Shown here: positions 17,876 through 27,947 of the stretch, in pieces | How positions within the stretch are numbered: the first letter of the stretch is position 1 | Layout: each line of letters starts with the position of its first letter | Notes under the pieces: generated by a model | The model's input: only the letters and a program-made list of their open reading frames with translations | What the model was told of the DNA's origin: nothing | Databases searched by the model: none | Translations under genes and position numbers: made by a program | Assembly (NCBI RefSeq): GCF_013402915.1 | Contig: NC_050726.1 | Location: 451,501 to 515,500 of the forward strand | Reading direction: 5' to 3' | DNA length: 64,000 nt | DNA from: Zygotorulaspora mrakii | Lineage: Eukaryota; Ascomycota; Saccharomycetes; Saccharomycetales; Saccharomycetaceae

Positions 17876-19522
17876 TTATGGAGAGTTGAGAGCAGTGACA
17901 AGACTTGTGACTGCCTTTGAGGCGTCAGGCTTTACTGAATGAGAACTATCCGACGTGCTGATGGCACTATTTAGTGATGATGTTGAGGCCATTGTCTTCA
18001 TCCCGGGACGTGGTTCGTCTGATGACCCTGACAAAGAGCCTCTTGTAACTGCAAGACTTTTGCTGTTTCCAATAGTCTCATTTACGTCAGTCTTTTGAGA
18101 GGTTTTACCTTCTTCCTCAGTGTCAAACTCAATTTTCCTAATACAAACGTTTGTCCACATCCTTCTGCGGTAATTACCCTTTGTGCCGTCCAGGTTCAAG
18201 TCATAAACCCATTTTGTATCGTGATCAACGTCAACGTACTCTATAAAACCTCTCTCAAGCCATTCTGTGGGGTCCAAATCGAGAGCCCATGTTGTGTTAT
18301 CTATCCAGTCCCATGATATAGGCGCCTTGACATCTTCTAAAAGTGGTATACAATTGTCCTCGATTTTCAGTTCCTTGATTCTCAAATCTGAAAATAATGT
18401 GTAATCATCGCTTGAGTAACCTATCGTCACCCAACCTTTTTCCTTCCTTTTGAATTTTTGAATTTCATAAATGGCAACCATTCGGTGCTCTCTAGGTTCG
18501 GTATAGTTTAGCTGTTTCTCGATAGCACTTTCACATTTATTGGTCAACGTTAATAATTTGAGTCGTGTCTCCTCTGAATATATTCCTGTGAAAACTTGTT
18601 CCCTATTCTTAGGGTGCATTATGATAGCGAACGACCAACCCACTACCAGCAGGATTTCTTTAACAGGCACAAATTTAATGATTGATTCTATGGTAAAGAT
18701 GTTTATTATCGCAAAAAGTAGCAGAAGTACGTATATGAATGCTGATATTGGTTCATTGACAAAAAAAGCAAACTTAACAAGTATGGAATGAATGCAATCA
18801 TATATTCTAACATATATTAGCAAATGATTCTGTAGATCAGTCAAATTCAGAACAAATTCTTGGCTCAATTCTGGAACTGGTTTCGGCACTTCAGCTTTTC
18901 TTAAGGGTGGCCCCTGTGCAGGTACTGGATTGGCTTTCAGTAAGGGAGAGTAATTGGGTTTATGAATATATAAATACTCAGGTACCATAACCCCGAAGAG
19001 TAAATAGAAGATGGGTATTGCAGTTACCGTTGGTATAGGCTTTAAAACGATATATGTGTAAAGAAAAATCATTGAAATAGTATAAGCCGGATTTTTCCAA
19101 TCGAATATTCTTATTATCTCATTTATAACTGTGAAAGGTAAACTCAGTCTTGAATTCATCAAAATAAAATTTCGACTCATAATTTGAACAGATAAACTTG
19201 GTCTATCTTTAGCGGCTGCCATTCTGTTCTCTATATTATCAACAGCCATCTCCGATGATGGTGATAGGGCCATCTTGATTATCTTTTCTATTAGAGTCTC
19301 TGTCATTGCCTTCTGCAGCCCAGAGCTGGAAAGTGGATTAGAGGAAGCACCATTCGCACTTCCTGCTGATCTCGAGTTATCACCCTTGTGGATCTTGCCA
19401 TCCTTCATGGGGCTGCTCGTTTGTATCGTATCGGATCCTATGCTTGAACGTTTTGATGAAGTATTAGTCAATTCACTAGTCTTTGCTCCCTCATTCCAAA
19501 AGAAGCTAGTCACGGACTCCAT
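17876..19522 (-). CDS. PEX29: Peroxisomal/ER membrane peroxin Pex29
   Basis: 548 residues (S. cerevisiae Pex29, YDR479C, has 554). The N-terminal ~110 residues are polar and disordered. Hydrophobic segments lie near 150-185 and 260-305. The second half carries a dysferlin-type domain with repeated Trp-rich motifs (KEKGWVTIGYSSDDYTLF, WDWIDNTTWALD, RRRMWTNVCIR). Pex28/29 and Pex30-32 shape the ER membrane where peroxisomes form and regulate peroxisome number. The tail is Ser/Thr-rich. It is divergent from BUB3 with a 209-bp spacer. Confidence 0.92.
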   Translation of the reverse strand: MESVTSFFWNEGAKTSELTNTSSKRSSIGSDTIQTSSPMKDGKIHKGDNSRSAGSANGASSNPLSSSGLQKAMTETLIEKIIKMALSPSSEMAVDNIENRMAAAKDRPSLSVQIMSRNFILMNSRLSLPFTVINEIIRIFDWKNPAYTISMIFLYTYIVLKPIPTVTAIPIFYLLFGVMVPEYLYIHKPNYSPLLKANPVPAQGPPLRKAEVPKPVPELSQEFVLNLTDLQNHLLIYVRIYDCIHSILVKFAFFVNEPISAFIYVLLLLFAIINIFTIESIIKFVPVKEILLVVGWSFAIIMHPKNREQVFTGIYSEETRLKLLTLTNKCESAIEKQLNYTEPREHRMVAIYEIQKFKRKEKGWVTIGYSSDDYTLFSDLRIKELKIEDNCIPLLEDVKAPISWDWIDNTTWALDLDPTEWLERGFIEYVDVDHDTKWVYDLNLDGTKGNYRRRMWTNVCIRKIEFDTEEEGKTSQKTDVNETIGNSKSLAVTRGSLSGSSDEPRPGMKTMASTSSLNSAISTSDSSHSVKPDASKAVTSLVTALNSP

Positions 19523-19723
19523 CCTCCCGAAGAAAACTAATCACTGAGCAAACTGAGCTACTGCTATGATAGATACAGCTCCAATATCGTTTCTATTCAA
19601 GTAGGACCTAGTTTTATGTTTAGGGTCGCAGTGACAGGAGCACTTACTTTATTAGGTTTCCCGAAAATTAATGTTGAAGTTTTAATACGACTTCGGGAGT
19701 AAGTAAAGACAAAAGCAGTTCCA

Positions 19724-19753
19724 ATGGTGTTATGGGAAACCATGAGATGTTAG
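19724..19753 (+). promoter_or_regulatory. Nine-codon upstream ORF overlapping the BUB3 start
   Basis: ATG GTG TTA ... TAG begins 8 bp before the first in-frame BUB3 ATG (19732) and ends just past the second (19747). Whether it is translated depends on the transcript start. Confidence 0.35.
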
Positions 19754-20700
19754 AAATTGTCCCTGCTCCTCAAGATTATATTAGCGATGTTGTGCTTTTG
19801 GCGGACAGGTCTCTTATTGTCGTGACTTCTTGGGATGGCTCAATGACATTATATGAGTATGATGTGGGTAGAATTACTCTGAAGGAACGGTTGACTCATA
19901 GATTCGCACTAACAAGTTGCTGTTACGTTGAATCACTGCATAAATTATATGTTGGAACTGTTCAGGGAGAAATATTGGAGGCTGATTTAGATTCCAAAAG
20001 GTTCTGTCCTGTAGCAAATAACAAAGCGGAGTTAGGGATATCAAGTATATGTCGCTATCGTAAATCTATAATATTCGGATCATGGGATGGCCTACTTCAG
20101 GTCATTGATTGCAGTACCAATCTAATCACGACACAACAGAGCTTACCAAAAGGATCGAAAGTACTGTCTATGGATGCGAACGATAGTAAGCTAATAGTTG
20201 CTACAACTGGTAACAAGACGATATGTTTTGAACTACCTTTGAATGGTAGCAATGGGTTTGAGGTCGAATCCGGTTTAAAATATCAGGCCAGAAGAGTGAA
20301 ATTGACGCCGGAAGGTGATGGTTACGTTTCAAGTTCCCTGGACGGTCGCGTTGCAGTTGAATATTTCAACGATAGCGCACGGAAATTTGCCTTTCGATGT
20401 CATAGAATGAACCTTGTGGATATCAATTTTGTGTTTCCTGTCAATGCGCTAGGTTTTGTGCCCAATAAGCCGCTTCTATATACCGGTGGATCTGATGGTA
20501 ACGTATCTTGCTGGAACATAGTCTCACGCAAGAAGATAGAGCAGTTGCCCAAGTTCAATGAGAACGGCGTCGTTCAATTGGCATGTAGCGACAAGATATT
20601 AGTTGTGGCGACATCTGATGATTCTTTCAAGACAAATGCTGTGATAAATGAAGATTTAACTCAATTACAACCAAGTAGACTGTATATTTTGTATCTATAA
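19732..20700 (+). CDS. BUB3: Spindle checkpoint WD40 protein Bub3
   Basis: 322 residues from 19732. S. cerevisiae Bub3 (341 residues, MQIVQIE...) aligns from MLEIVPAP, so the ATG at 19747 could be the true start. A seven-bladed WD40 propeller is indicated by SWDGSMTLYEY, VGTVQGEI, GSWDGLLQVID, SSSLDGRVAVEYF and GGSDGNVSCWN. Bub3 binds Bub1 and Mad3 and phosphorylated kinetochore motifs to delay anaphase. The ends FRCHRMNLVDINFVFPVNAL and ATSDDSFKTNA are close to S. cerevisiae. It converges on RKM4 with 8 bp between stops. Confidence 0.95.
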   Translation: MGNHEMLEIVPAPQDYISDVVLLADRSLIVVTSWDGSMTLYEYDVGRITLKERLTHRFALTSCCYVESLHKLYVGTVQGEILEADLDSKRFCPVANNKAELGISSICRYRKSIIFGSWDGLLQVIDCSTNLITTQQSLPKGSKVLSMDANDSKLIVATTGNKTICFELPLNGSNGFEVESGLKYQARRVKLTPEGDGYVSSSLDGRVAVEYFNDSARKFAFRCHRMNLVDINFVFPVNALGFVPNKPLLYTGGSDGNVSCWNIVSRKKIEQLPKFNENGVVQLACSDKILVVATSDDSFKTNAVINEDLTQLQPSRLYILYL

Positions 20701-20708
20701 AATATGAA

Positions 20709-22199
20709 TTAATTTTGCTTTTTAACCTTTTTGACCATCTTTTGTTTCTTTTGAACCCTTTTCCTCTTTTGAATACTATCAAATGCTGTCGAATCATCAA
20801 CAGATCTAAAATCCAAATCTAGTGCGAAAAGGCAATCCTGCAAAGATTCCACTTCACTCTGCAAAACTCTGTCAACCATTAATTGCCGTAGGTTTTCAAT
20901 ATCACAATACGATTCATGGTCCGGGCAGACTTCACGAAAGGCGTGCGTTGGATAATTACTTAGACGTGCTTCAACACATATTTCCCATAATTTGAGGCAT
21001 TTTTTTGTAACACGACTAGATTTAAGTAGTTCTATGGATTTTTGTGCAATCATGAATAGTTCCTTTTCCCTTTCTAATCCTTTGATAGTCTTTGCATTCG
21101 ACTTTTGTAAAAACAAGCATAATATTTGAATCAGTAGAACACCTTCCAATGGCAATTGAGCATCTCTATAACAATCGTAGGAGCTCACAATTACTTCTTC
21201 GCCTTCAAACAAATCAAAGAATTGCCGTCTCTCCTTCATTATGTCAAGCAAAGCCTCTATTAACTCTGCATCCACGTTGAAGTATTGAGTAATTTTTTGT
21301 AAGATAAGCGACAATGGTAGCTCTGCAAAATCGTACTTGGAACCATCCCATTCAACATATCCGTATCTTCTCAGAAGTTCTGCATTTGGATGATCCCCAT
21401 ATATATTGTATACCTGCGCACCCTTCTGTATCTCAGCTGTAGCTGACATTTTCAAGTTCTCGATATCATATGTCAAATTCGCATTGCATTTTTTTGTGTC
21501 TGAGTTCAATGTATCAGCCAGCGGTATCATTGACTTCATGTAGCCGTCATTTTTGACATTTGACGATTGATTTTCCTCAACTAGTTCTTTGTCTTCAGTA
21601 ATAGCATTCTCTACATCAAAAGAGTATGACATGATCACACTTGCGACGTATAAAAAGTCTTCCCACGTAAAGCCACCTATTTCTTCAGCGAATTCACCTG
21701 AAAACTCCGTCACATAGCCCTTGATTCTATCAAACATTTCTCTGGCATCGTTCTTTCCCACACGATCGACTATAAGGGACGGTCTTAGAAGCTCCAATTC
21801 TTCGTCAGGCCAGTAAATAAGTGTCTGCAGACATCCTCTTTCTGGAAGTATCGAAAAATAGTCCCACCAACGGCTTTTCTCCTTCAAAGCATTCATCTCG
21901 TAGAGAAGACACAGCACCAGACCTTCCCAGTGACCCATTTCTTCCAGCAAAACTTTACCAATTTCGGGGTACGTTTCACCGAGCTTCGAAGTAGCCACGT
22001 TCAAAATTGACCCTCTTGGAATCTCAAACAGTATTTCTTTCGCTTGAACATTATCTGTGGTCACTACACATCTGCCCTCATTCACTTTTCTTCTATCTTC
22101 GACGCTCACCTTTGGAGATATTTTCACAAGCCCGACTTCATTCAACCATTGTAAAAACTTCGTCGTTGCTTCCCCAAACGCATCCATTTTCACCTTCAT
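20709..22199 (-). CDS. RKM4: SET-domain ribosomal lysine methyltransferase
   Basis: 496 residues from the ATG at 22199; the 5' extension begins with TTG and was rejected. A SET domain split by an insertion covers about 20-280: GRCVVTTDNVQAKEILFEIP, then IPLADTLNSDTKKCNANL and VYNIYGDHPNAELLRRYGYVEWDG. A Rubisco-LSMT-type substrate domain and a basic tail follow. S. cerevisiae Rkm4 (YDR257C, ~494 residues) monomethylates a lysine of ribosomal protein Rpl42. The motifs agree closely with that enzyme. It is divergent from STI1. Confidence 0.92.
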   Translation of the reverse strand: MKVKMDAFGEATTKFLQWLNEVGLVKISPKVSVEDRRKVNEGRCVVTTDNVQAKEILFEIPRGSILNVATSKLGETYPEIGKVLLEEMGHWEGLVLCLLYEMNALKEKSRWWDYFSILPERGCLQTLIYWPDEELELLRPSLIVDRVGKNDAREMFDRIKGYVTEFSGEFAEEIGGFTWEDFLYVASVIMSYSFDVENAITEDKELVEENQSSNVKNDGYMKSMIPLADTLNSDTKKCNANLTYDIENLKMSATAEIQKGAQVYNIYGDHPNAELLRRYGYVEWDGSKYDFAELPLSLILQKITQYFNVDAELIEALLDIMKERRQFFDLFEGEEVIVSSYDCYRDAQLPLEGVLLIQILCLFLQKSNAKTIKGLEREKELFMIAQKSIELLKSSRVTKKCLKLWEICVEARLSNYPTHAFREVCPDHESYCDIENLRQLMVDRVLQSEVESLQDCLFALDLDFRSVDDSTAFDSIQKRKRVQKKQKMVKKVKKQN

Positions 22200-22321
22200 T
22201 AAAACGGCTCCACTAGAGATGCACACATTTACAATTCTGTTGTCGTCTTCGATCAATATTTGAAATTTTTCAGCTCATCGCATTCGCTATCTTTGTTGAC
22301 GGTCTCGAACAAAAATCAGTA

Positions 22322-22334
22322 GAACTTTCCAGAA
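22322..22334 (+). promoter_or_regulatory. Heat-shock element upstream of STI1
   Basis: Perfect three-unit element gaactttccagaa. A TATATAAA at 22351-22358 and the STI1 ATG at 22443 follow. RKM4, divergent, may also be affected. Confidence 0.75.
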
Positions 22335-22442
22335 TATAAAGCCACACAGGTATATAAAAAGGGTGATCATTTAAGTATTGGGATTGCAAAGGACATCGCA
22401 CGACTAGTACCATAACTTGAACAGTGTTAAGGAAGTAGTAAG

Positions 22443-24173
22443 ATGAGTGCTGATGAATATAAACAACAGGGTAACGCTGCGTTTGCTGCCAAGGATTACG
22501 AAAAGGCAGTAGAGCTCTTCTCAAAGGGTATTGAGGTCTCTGAACCGGCAAATCATGTTTTGTATTCCAACAGATCAGCTTGTTTTGCGTCGATGAAAAA
22601 GTTCGCTGAAGCTCTAAAGGATGCGGAAGAATGTGTTAAGATCAATCCAAGTTGGTCCAAAGGTTACAATAGAGTTGGAGCCGCACGGTTTGGTCTTGGT
22701 AACTTGGACGAAGCAGAAAAGAGTTTTGAGAGAGCGCTCGAGTTGGATTCAAGTAACAAGGCAGCAAAGGATGGACTACAGCAAGTACAGCAGGCAAAAT
22801 CTCCCAAGCAGCAGATGCCTGATTTGGGGCTAGGCCAGATGTTCAGCGATCCAAACATGATTGAGAAGTTGAAGGCTAATCCTAAAACTGCAGATATGAT
22901 GAAGGATCCGCAGTTGGTTGCCAAAGTCACGCAGTTGAAAAATAATCCGCAAGCATTGAGCCAGGACCTGTTTAGCGATCCAAGATTAATGACTATCATG
23001 GCTACATTGATGGGTATTGATTTGAACATGAACCCTGGTGAAGAACCAAAAAAAGAGGAGCCTAAGAAGGAAGAAGTACAGAAGGAAGCAGCAAAGGAGA
23101 GCGAACCAAAGCAAGAGGAAACCTCGAAGGAATCAGAACTAGAACCGGAGGCAATGGAAGTGGATGATAAAGGAACACAAGTCGAAGCGGAAGAGGCGAA
23201 ATCTGAAGGTAACAAATTGTACAAGGCACGTAAATTTGACGAGGCTATCGAACAGTATCAAAGAGCTTGGGATTTGCACAAAGATATTACCTACTTGAAT
23301 AACAGAGCCGCTGCTGAATACGAAAAGGGCGACTATGAAACTGCTATAGCCACTTTGAATACGGCTGTTGAGCAAGGAAGAGAATCAAGGGCAGACTATA
23401 AAGTTATTGCAAAATCTTTTGCACGTATTGGTAACGCCTACCACAAAATGAATGACTTTAAAAAATCAATAGATTATTACCAGAAATCGCTTACGGAATT
23501 CAGAAATGCGGATGTTTTGACCAAATTAAGAAATACGGAAAAGGAACTTAAGAAACAAGAAGCAGAAGCATATATTGATCCAGAAAAGGCAGAAGAGGCC
23601 CGTTTGGAAGGTAGAGACTTTTTCACGAAAGCCGATTGGCCTAATGCTGTTAAAGCATACACTGAAATGATTAAGAGAGCCCCAGAAGACGCAAGAGGTT
23701 ATTCCAACAGGGCCGCTGCATTAGCCAAACTTATGTCATTTCCTGAAGCAATTGCTGATTGTGACAGAGCAATACAAAAAGATCCAAATTTTATTAAAGC
23801 TTACATCAGAAAGGCTTCTGCTCAAATTGCTGTCAAGGAATATGCTGCAGCCATAGAAACTTTGGAAGAAGCGCGTGGGAAGGACAAGGAATTGTATAAT
23901 GGTGCTAATTCAAAAGAAATAGAACAATTATATTACAAAGCAAATTCTCAAAGGTTCCAGCCGAGCGATGCAAACGAAAGTCCAGAAGAGACCTATCAAA
24001 GAGCAATGAAGGACCCGGAAGTTGCAAAGATCATGCAAGATCCTGTAATGCAAAGTATTTTACAGCAAGCTCAACAAAACCCCGCAGCTCTTCAAGAACA
24101 TATGCAAAATCCAGATGTCTTCAAGAAAATTCAAACTTTGATCGCTGCTGGCATCATCCGCACAGGTCGCTAG
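22443..24173 (+). CDS. STI1: Hsp70-Hsp90 co-chaperone Sti1 (Hop)
   Basis: 576 residues (S. cerevisiae 589). Domains in order: TPR1 (about 2-105, binds the Hsp70 tail), DP1 (about 130-190, with FSDPNMIEKLKANPKT), an acidic E/K-rich linker (about 200-245), TPR2A and TPR2B (about 255-500), and DP2 at the end (MKDPEVAKIMQDPVMQSILQ). It passes clients from Hsp70 to Hsp90 in the cytosol. The E/K linker is of low complexity. A heat-shock element and TATA box lie upstream. It converges on HSP78. Confidence 0.97.
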   Translation: MSADEYKQQGNAAFAAKDYEKAVELFSKGIEVSEPANHVLYSNRSACFASMKKFAEALKDAEECVKINPSWSKGYNRVGAARFGLGNLDEAEKSFERALELDSSNKAAKDGLQQVQQAKSPKQQMPDLGLGQMFSDPNMIEKLKANPKTADMMKDPQLVAKVTQLKNNPQALSQDLFSDPRLMTIMATLMGIDLNMNPGEEPKKEEPKKEEVQKEAAKESEPKQEETSKESELEPEAMEVDDKGTQVEAEEAKSEGNKLYKARKFDEAIEQYQRAWDLHKDITYLNNRAAAEYEKGDYETAIATLNTAVEQGRESRADYKVIAKSFARIGNAYHKMNDFKKSIDYYQKSLTEFRNADVLTKLRNTEKELKKQEAEAYIDPEKAEEARLEGRDFFTKADWPNAVKAYTEMIKRAPEDARGYSNRAAALAKLMSFPEAIADCDRAIQKDPNFIKAYIRKASAQIAVKEYAAAIETLEEARGKDKELYNGANSKEIEQLYYKANSQRFQPSDANESPEETYQRAMKDPEVAKIMQDPVMQSILQQAQQNPAALQEHMQNPDVFKKIQTLIAAGIIRTGR

Positions 24174-24407
24174 TAAATTGAAACGTATAGTCATATCTTT
24201 GACAGTGGAAGTAGATTGTTGTAATAATAAGCACTTCGGACCTTACTCAGAGTATGTATGTAATAAATAGGGAGCAAAGTTTACTCACTCAAGATTACCA
24301 AATTCATATTGTTTATTTTTAGAGTTTCTTCCTAGAGTTTCTTTTATACAATTGCTTGTTCTATATACATACCCATACTATTGTTAATGATGTCGTTGCT
24401 CCGCCAC

Positions 24408-26855
24408 TTATTTTTCAGGTTCTTCTTCAATCGATTCCCCTTCTTCGTGATTGGGCTTGACAAATAATTTCTTTTTCTCATCAACAAAAACCTCGACTGT
24501 CTCACCATTTCTTATTTGACCTTTCAACAAATATGTGGCCATTGGATTCAAAACACTTTTATGAATCAACCTGTTTAATGGCCTAGCACCGTAGGATGGA
24601 TCATACCCATGATCAGTCAACCAATCTTTTGCCTCATTAGTTAACACTAATTTCATCCTTTTTTCATTCAACCTTTCTTGAATTTCTTCAATCCTGATAT
24701 CCACAATCGACCTTAAAACTACCTTCGATAACCTGTTAAACACTACAATATCATCAATACGGTTGATAAATTCAGGTGGATATAGTCGTTTCATGGCATC
24801 AATGACATTATTCTTTGACTTTGTACTCACTTTACCATCATCTCCAAGCTCTTTGTCAGCAAGTAGAATATCCTGGCCAACATTTGATGTCATCACAATG
24901 ATTGTATTGCGGAAATCAACAATATGCCCAGTGGAATCTGTTAATTTACCTTCATCCAAAACTTGTAATAGAATCTTACACACGTCTGGATGAGCCTTTT
25001 CAAATTCGTCGAATAACACAACAGCATAAGGCTTTCTTCTGACTGCCTCTGTTAGTTGACCGCCAGACTCACTCATGACATAACCCGGTGGCGCACCAAT
25101 TAAGCGCGAAACGGTGTGCTTTTCCTGAAATTCAGACATATCAAATCTAATCACATTGGATTCGTTATCAAACAAAAATTCTGCTAATGCTTTCGTCAAC
25201 TCAGTCTTACCTGTACCAGTAGGACCTAAAAACATAAAACTTGCAATAGGCCTCTTTTCACTCGTCAAACCAGCTCTTTGCAATCTAACTGCATCACTAA
25301 TCACTGAAATTGCTTCATCTTGTCCCACGACTCTTTCTTTTAAAGAGTTCTCCATGAACAGTAAGCGATCCTTATCACCCTTCATGACAGTCTCAGTTGG
25401 TATACCTGTCATCTTAGCGACTACTTTTGATATATCATCTGAGGTGACAGAATCGTGCAACAGATTTTGCCTCTCGGAATCACTTGAATTTTCATTTGAT
25501 TCGACTTTTCTTTCTAATTCGGGGATCTTTGCATAGCGCAGTTCAGACGCTTTGGTATAATCACCTTCTCTTTGAGCTTTTTCTAACTCAATTCTAGCTT
25601 GCTCCAAATCGGCTTTGCTATTTTTGATAGATTCAATTTCTGCTTTTTCTTCATCCCAAATTTTTGTGAGCCTACTTAACTCATCATTTTTCAAATCCAG
25701 ATCTTTCTGTAGCGCTTCTCTTCTTTCCACACTAACTGGATCGGTCTCTTTTTTCAAAGATTCCAATTCAATTTGAATCTTCATGATGGCACGATCTAAC
25801 TTTTGAATTTCATCTGGTTTTGACTCGTGTTGTAAACGCAAAACAGCGCATGCTTCATCCACCAGATCAATGGCTTTATCGGGTAAAAATCGATCTGTAA
25901 TATAACGATTTGACAATACCGCTGCACTAACCAAAGCTGTATCTGTAATTCTAACACCGTGATGTACTTCATACCTTTCCTTCAAACCTCTCAAAATAGA
26001 GATGGTATCAGACACGGTGGGTTCATTTAGCAGAATCGGTTGAAATCTTCTGGTTAACGCAGGATCTTTTTCGATAATTTTAAACTCATCTAACGTGGTG
26101 GCGGAGATACAACGTAATCCTTTAGCTAATTTCGGTTTTAAAATATTTGAAGCATCCATGCTTCCATCGGTTTTACCAAGTCCCAACAACATATGAACCT
26201 CATCGATGAATATAATAGTTTGTCCATTCGATTTGTCGATTTCCTCTAGCACCTTTTTCAATCTTTCTTCAAATTCACCTCTGTATTTAGCACCTGCAAT
26301 TAGCGATCCAAGATCTAACGCCACTAATTCCTTGTCCTTCAGAGAGTCAGGTACCTCACCGGCGACGATTCTTTGAGCTAAACCATCAATTAAAGAGGTT
26401 TTACCAACACCAGCACGGCCTATCAAGACGGGATTGTTCTTGGTTCTTCTTGATAGAATTTGGATCGCCCTAGCAATTTCTTCATCTCTGCCAATAACGG
26501 GATCAAGTTTACCTTCTTTGGCTAATTTTGTCAAATTCGTACCAAACTGCTCTAATGCTGGCAATTCTTTCTCGCCTTGATTCGGATTCATTCTCATTTG
26601 AACATAGTTTCTCTTAAAGGGATGATTTAACTGCTCAAATCTAACATTGGTGGAGAGAGTCTCAGGAACGGTCCAAAGTCGCCTGGAGGTAGTCATAGGC
26701 CTCCGAGATTCCAGGATCAACTTGGGAAGATGTACATGAGATGATAAAGCAATTGCTGCTGCTGCTGAGTCGGGACACTCTCTCCGCCCCTTCACTTGGG
26801 CAAGCCGGGAACTTAATTGCCTTTCGACAGATGATTTCGGTATTATTCTTAGCAT
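24408..26855 (-). CDS. HSP78: Mitochondrial ClpB-type disaggregase Hsp78
   Basis: 815 residues from the ATG at 26855 (S. cerevisiae 811). The frame extends upstream to a GTG that was rejected. The N-terminus ([20 protein letters not shown]) is a mitochondrial presequence. Two AAA+ domains follow: Walker A GRAGVGKT with IIFIDEVH in the first, and GPTGTGKT with [10 protein letters not shown] in the second. The ClpB middle coiled coil runs about 370-480. The bacterial-type ClpB N domain is absent, as usual for Hsp78. It resolves aggregates in the matrix with Ssc1. Heat-shock elements lie upstream. Confidence 0.97.
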   Translation of the reverse strand: MLRIIPKSSVERQLSSRLAQVKGRRECPDSAAAAIALSSHVHLPKLILESRRPMTTSRRLWTVPETLSTNVRFEQLNHPFKRNYVQMRMNPNQGEKELPALEQFGTNLTKLAKEGKLDPVIGRDEEIARAIQILSRRTKNNPVLIGRAGVGKTSLIDGLAQRIVAGEVPDSLKDKELVALDLGSLIAGAKYRGEFEERLKKVLEEIDKSNGQTIIFIDEVHMLLGLGKTDGSMDASNILKPKLAKGLRCISATTLDEFKIIEKDPALTRRFQPILLNEPTVSDTISILRGLKERYEVHHGVRITDTALVSAAVLSNRYITDRFLPDKAIDLVDEACAVLRLQHESKPDEIQKLDRAIMKIQIELESLKKETDPVSVERREALQKDLDLKNDELSRLTKIWDEEKAEIESIKNSKADLEQARIELEKAQREGDYTKASELRYAKIPELERKVESNENSSDSERQNLLHDSVTSDDISKVVAKMTGIPTETVMKGDKDRLLFMENSLKERVVGQDEAISVISDAVRLQRAGLTSEKRPIASFMFLGPTGTGKTELTKALAEFLFDNESNVIRFDMSEFQEKHTVSRLIGAPPGYVMSESGGQLTEAVRRKPYAVVLFDEFEKAHPDVCKILLQVLDEGKLTDSTGHIVDFRNTIIVMTSNVGQDILLADKELGDDGKVSTKSKNNVIDAMKRLYPPEFINRIDDIVVFNRLSKVVLRSIVDIRIEEIQERLNEKRMKLVLTNEAKDWLTDHGYDPSYGARPLNRLIHKSVLNPMATYLLKGQIRNGETVEVFVDEKKKLFVKPNHEEGESIEEEPEK

Positions 26856-27184
26856 TTTCCCGCTGCAATATTTCTGCAATGGTTCTGCAATTAGGGTTAA
26901 GACCTTCTTTTTTCTACAAACAATTACCCCCCCGGCAAATAGAATCACCTCTTATATACCGACTGAGCGGTTTACAGGTTGACTCAGTATCATCTCATCC
27001 CCATATTACTCATTTTAGATTGAGTCTTTTCAGGTAACTTCTGGAACTTTCCTGAGAATGACCTTAAAAAAACATTTGTCCGGTATACCACGGATGTGTC
27101 CGAGAAGTATTCCCTGGTAATGTAATGCGTAATAGAACAATGATGGTAAAATCGTGCTACATAGGCCTCAAAAGTTTCAGAGCA
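26856..27184. other. Intergenic region, HSP78 / SWM1
   Basis: 329 bp holding the HSP78 promoter, with its heat-shock element, and the SWM1 3' end. In S. cerevisiae a bZIP gene (YAP6, or CIN5 in the sister region) sits at this point. No trace of a bZIP frame is seen here. Confidence 0.5.
27039..27051 (-). promoter_or_regulatory. Heat-shock element upstream of HSP78
   Basis: TTC-nn-GAA-nn-TTC without mismatch (ttctggaactttc), followed at the right spacing by GAG as a weaker fourth unit. It lies about 185 bp upstream of the HSP78 ATG at 26855. Confidence 0.7.
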
Positions 27185-27688
27185 CTATGGGTGTGGTATC
27201 TCAATATCATTCCAGTTGTTATTCCTCATAATTGCCATTTTAGTGACAGAATGGTTGAAAATGGATCCGGTAAGAGCGCTTGCAGACTCTTTATTACCGG
27301 CCATATTATCGCCTTGAGCAGCTTCTGTTGACTCATCAGTTTCATTTCTTGCGCTTATATCTATCGGCTGAGTGAAGGTGGCGATACCATTGCTTTCCAA
27401 TTGAACGTTTCTGAATAGATTCCAATCTTCCTCATCATGAAAGTAGTCCCAGTATACGTTGATTCTATTATTTGTATTCCCGAAAGACTTCGAATTTGCA
27501 TTATCGCCGTATTCATTGGAGGTGCTCCCTCCATTGTTGCCGCCACTGGTGGCGCTTTTGTTTGCATGGTTATCCACCTCCTGTTCATCCGGCGGAGGAA
27601 ATTCGTCCTGATTCCACTCACTATAAAGAACCTGGTGGGAATCAGCTAAATGGTGATACTGAAAATATGAGTCTCGGTATCCACTCAT
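27185..27688 (-). CDS. SWM1: Anaphase-promoting complex subunit Swm1 (Apc13)
   Basis: 167 residues, about the length of S. cerevisiae Swm1 (YDR260C). The N-terminus (YRDSYFQYHHLADSHQVLY, then WNQDEFPPPDEQEVDN) matches Swm1 closely. A second conserved block, DYFHDEEDWNLFRNVQ, lies near 83-98. The middle is Asn/Gly/Ser-rich and disordered. Swm1 stabilises TPR subunits of the APC/C and is needed for spore-wall maturation in S. cerevisiae. It stands between HSP78 and EXG2, as expected apart from the missing bZIP gene. Confidence 0.88.
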   Translation of the reverse strand: MSGYRDSYFQYHHLADSHQVLYSEWNQDEFPPPDEQEVDNHANKSATSGGNNGGSTSNEYGDNANSKSFGNTNNRINVYWDYFHDEEDWNLFRNVQLESNGIATFTQPIDISARNETDESTEAAQGDNMAGNKESASALTGSIFNHSVTKMAIMRNNNWNDIEIPHP

Positions 27689-27947
27689 TTTGTTTTCTCT
27701 ATTGGTCTTGATTGTTTATGTTTCGTTATGTAAAAATGACTTTCTTGAATCTAGCGGCCTTTTAAGCAATTGAAGCCGAGCTGTCACAAAACTAGAAAAT
27801 CATAGATACAGGCAAATTTGATCTTAATGAGCAGCAATGATTCCCTCGTATACCAGAATTTCACTCCATATATAAGAGGGAATATCGCATTTTTTTTTTC
27901 CTTCTGTATAATGTCTATATGTCTATGTCTCTTATATTTTCATGGGT

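Noticed and set aside
26856..26948. 31-residue extension of HSP78
   Set aside because: It starts with GTG and would precede the mitochondrial presequence.
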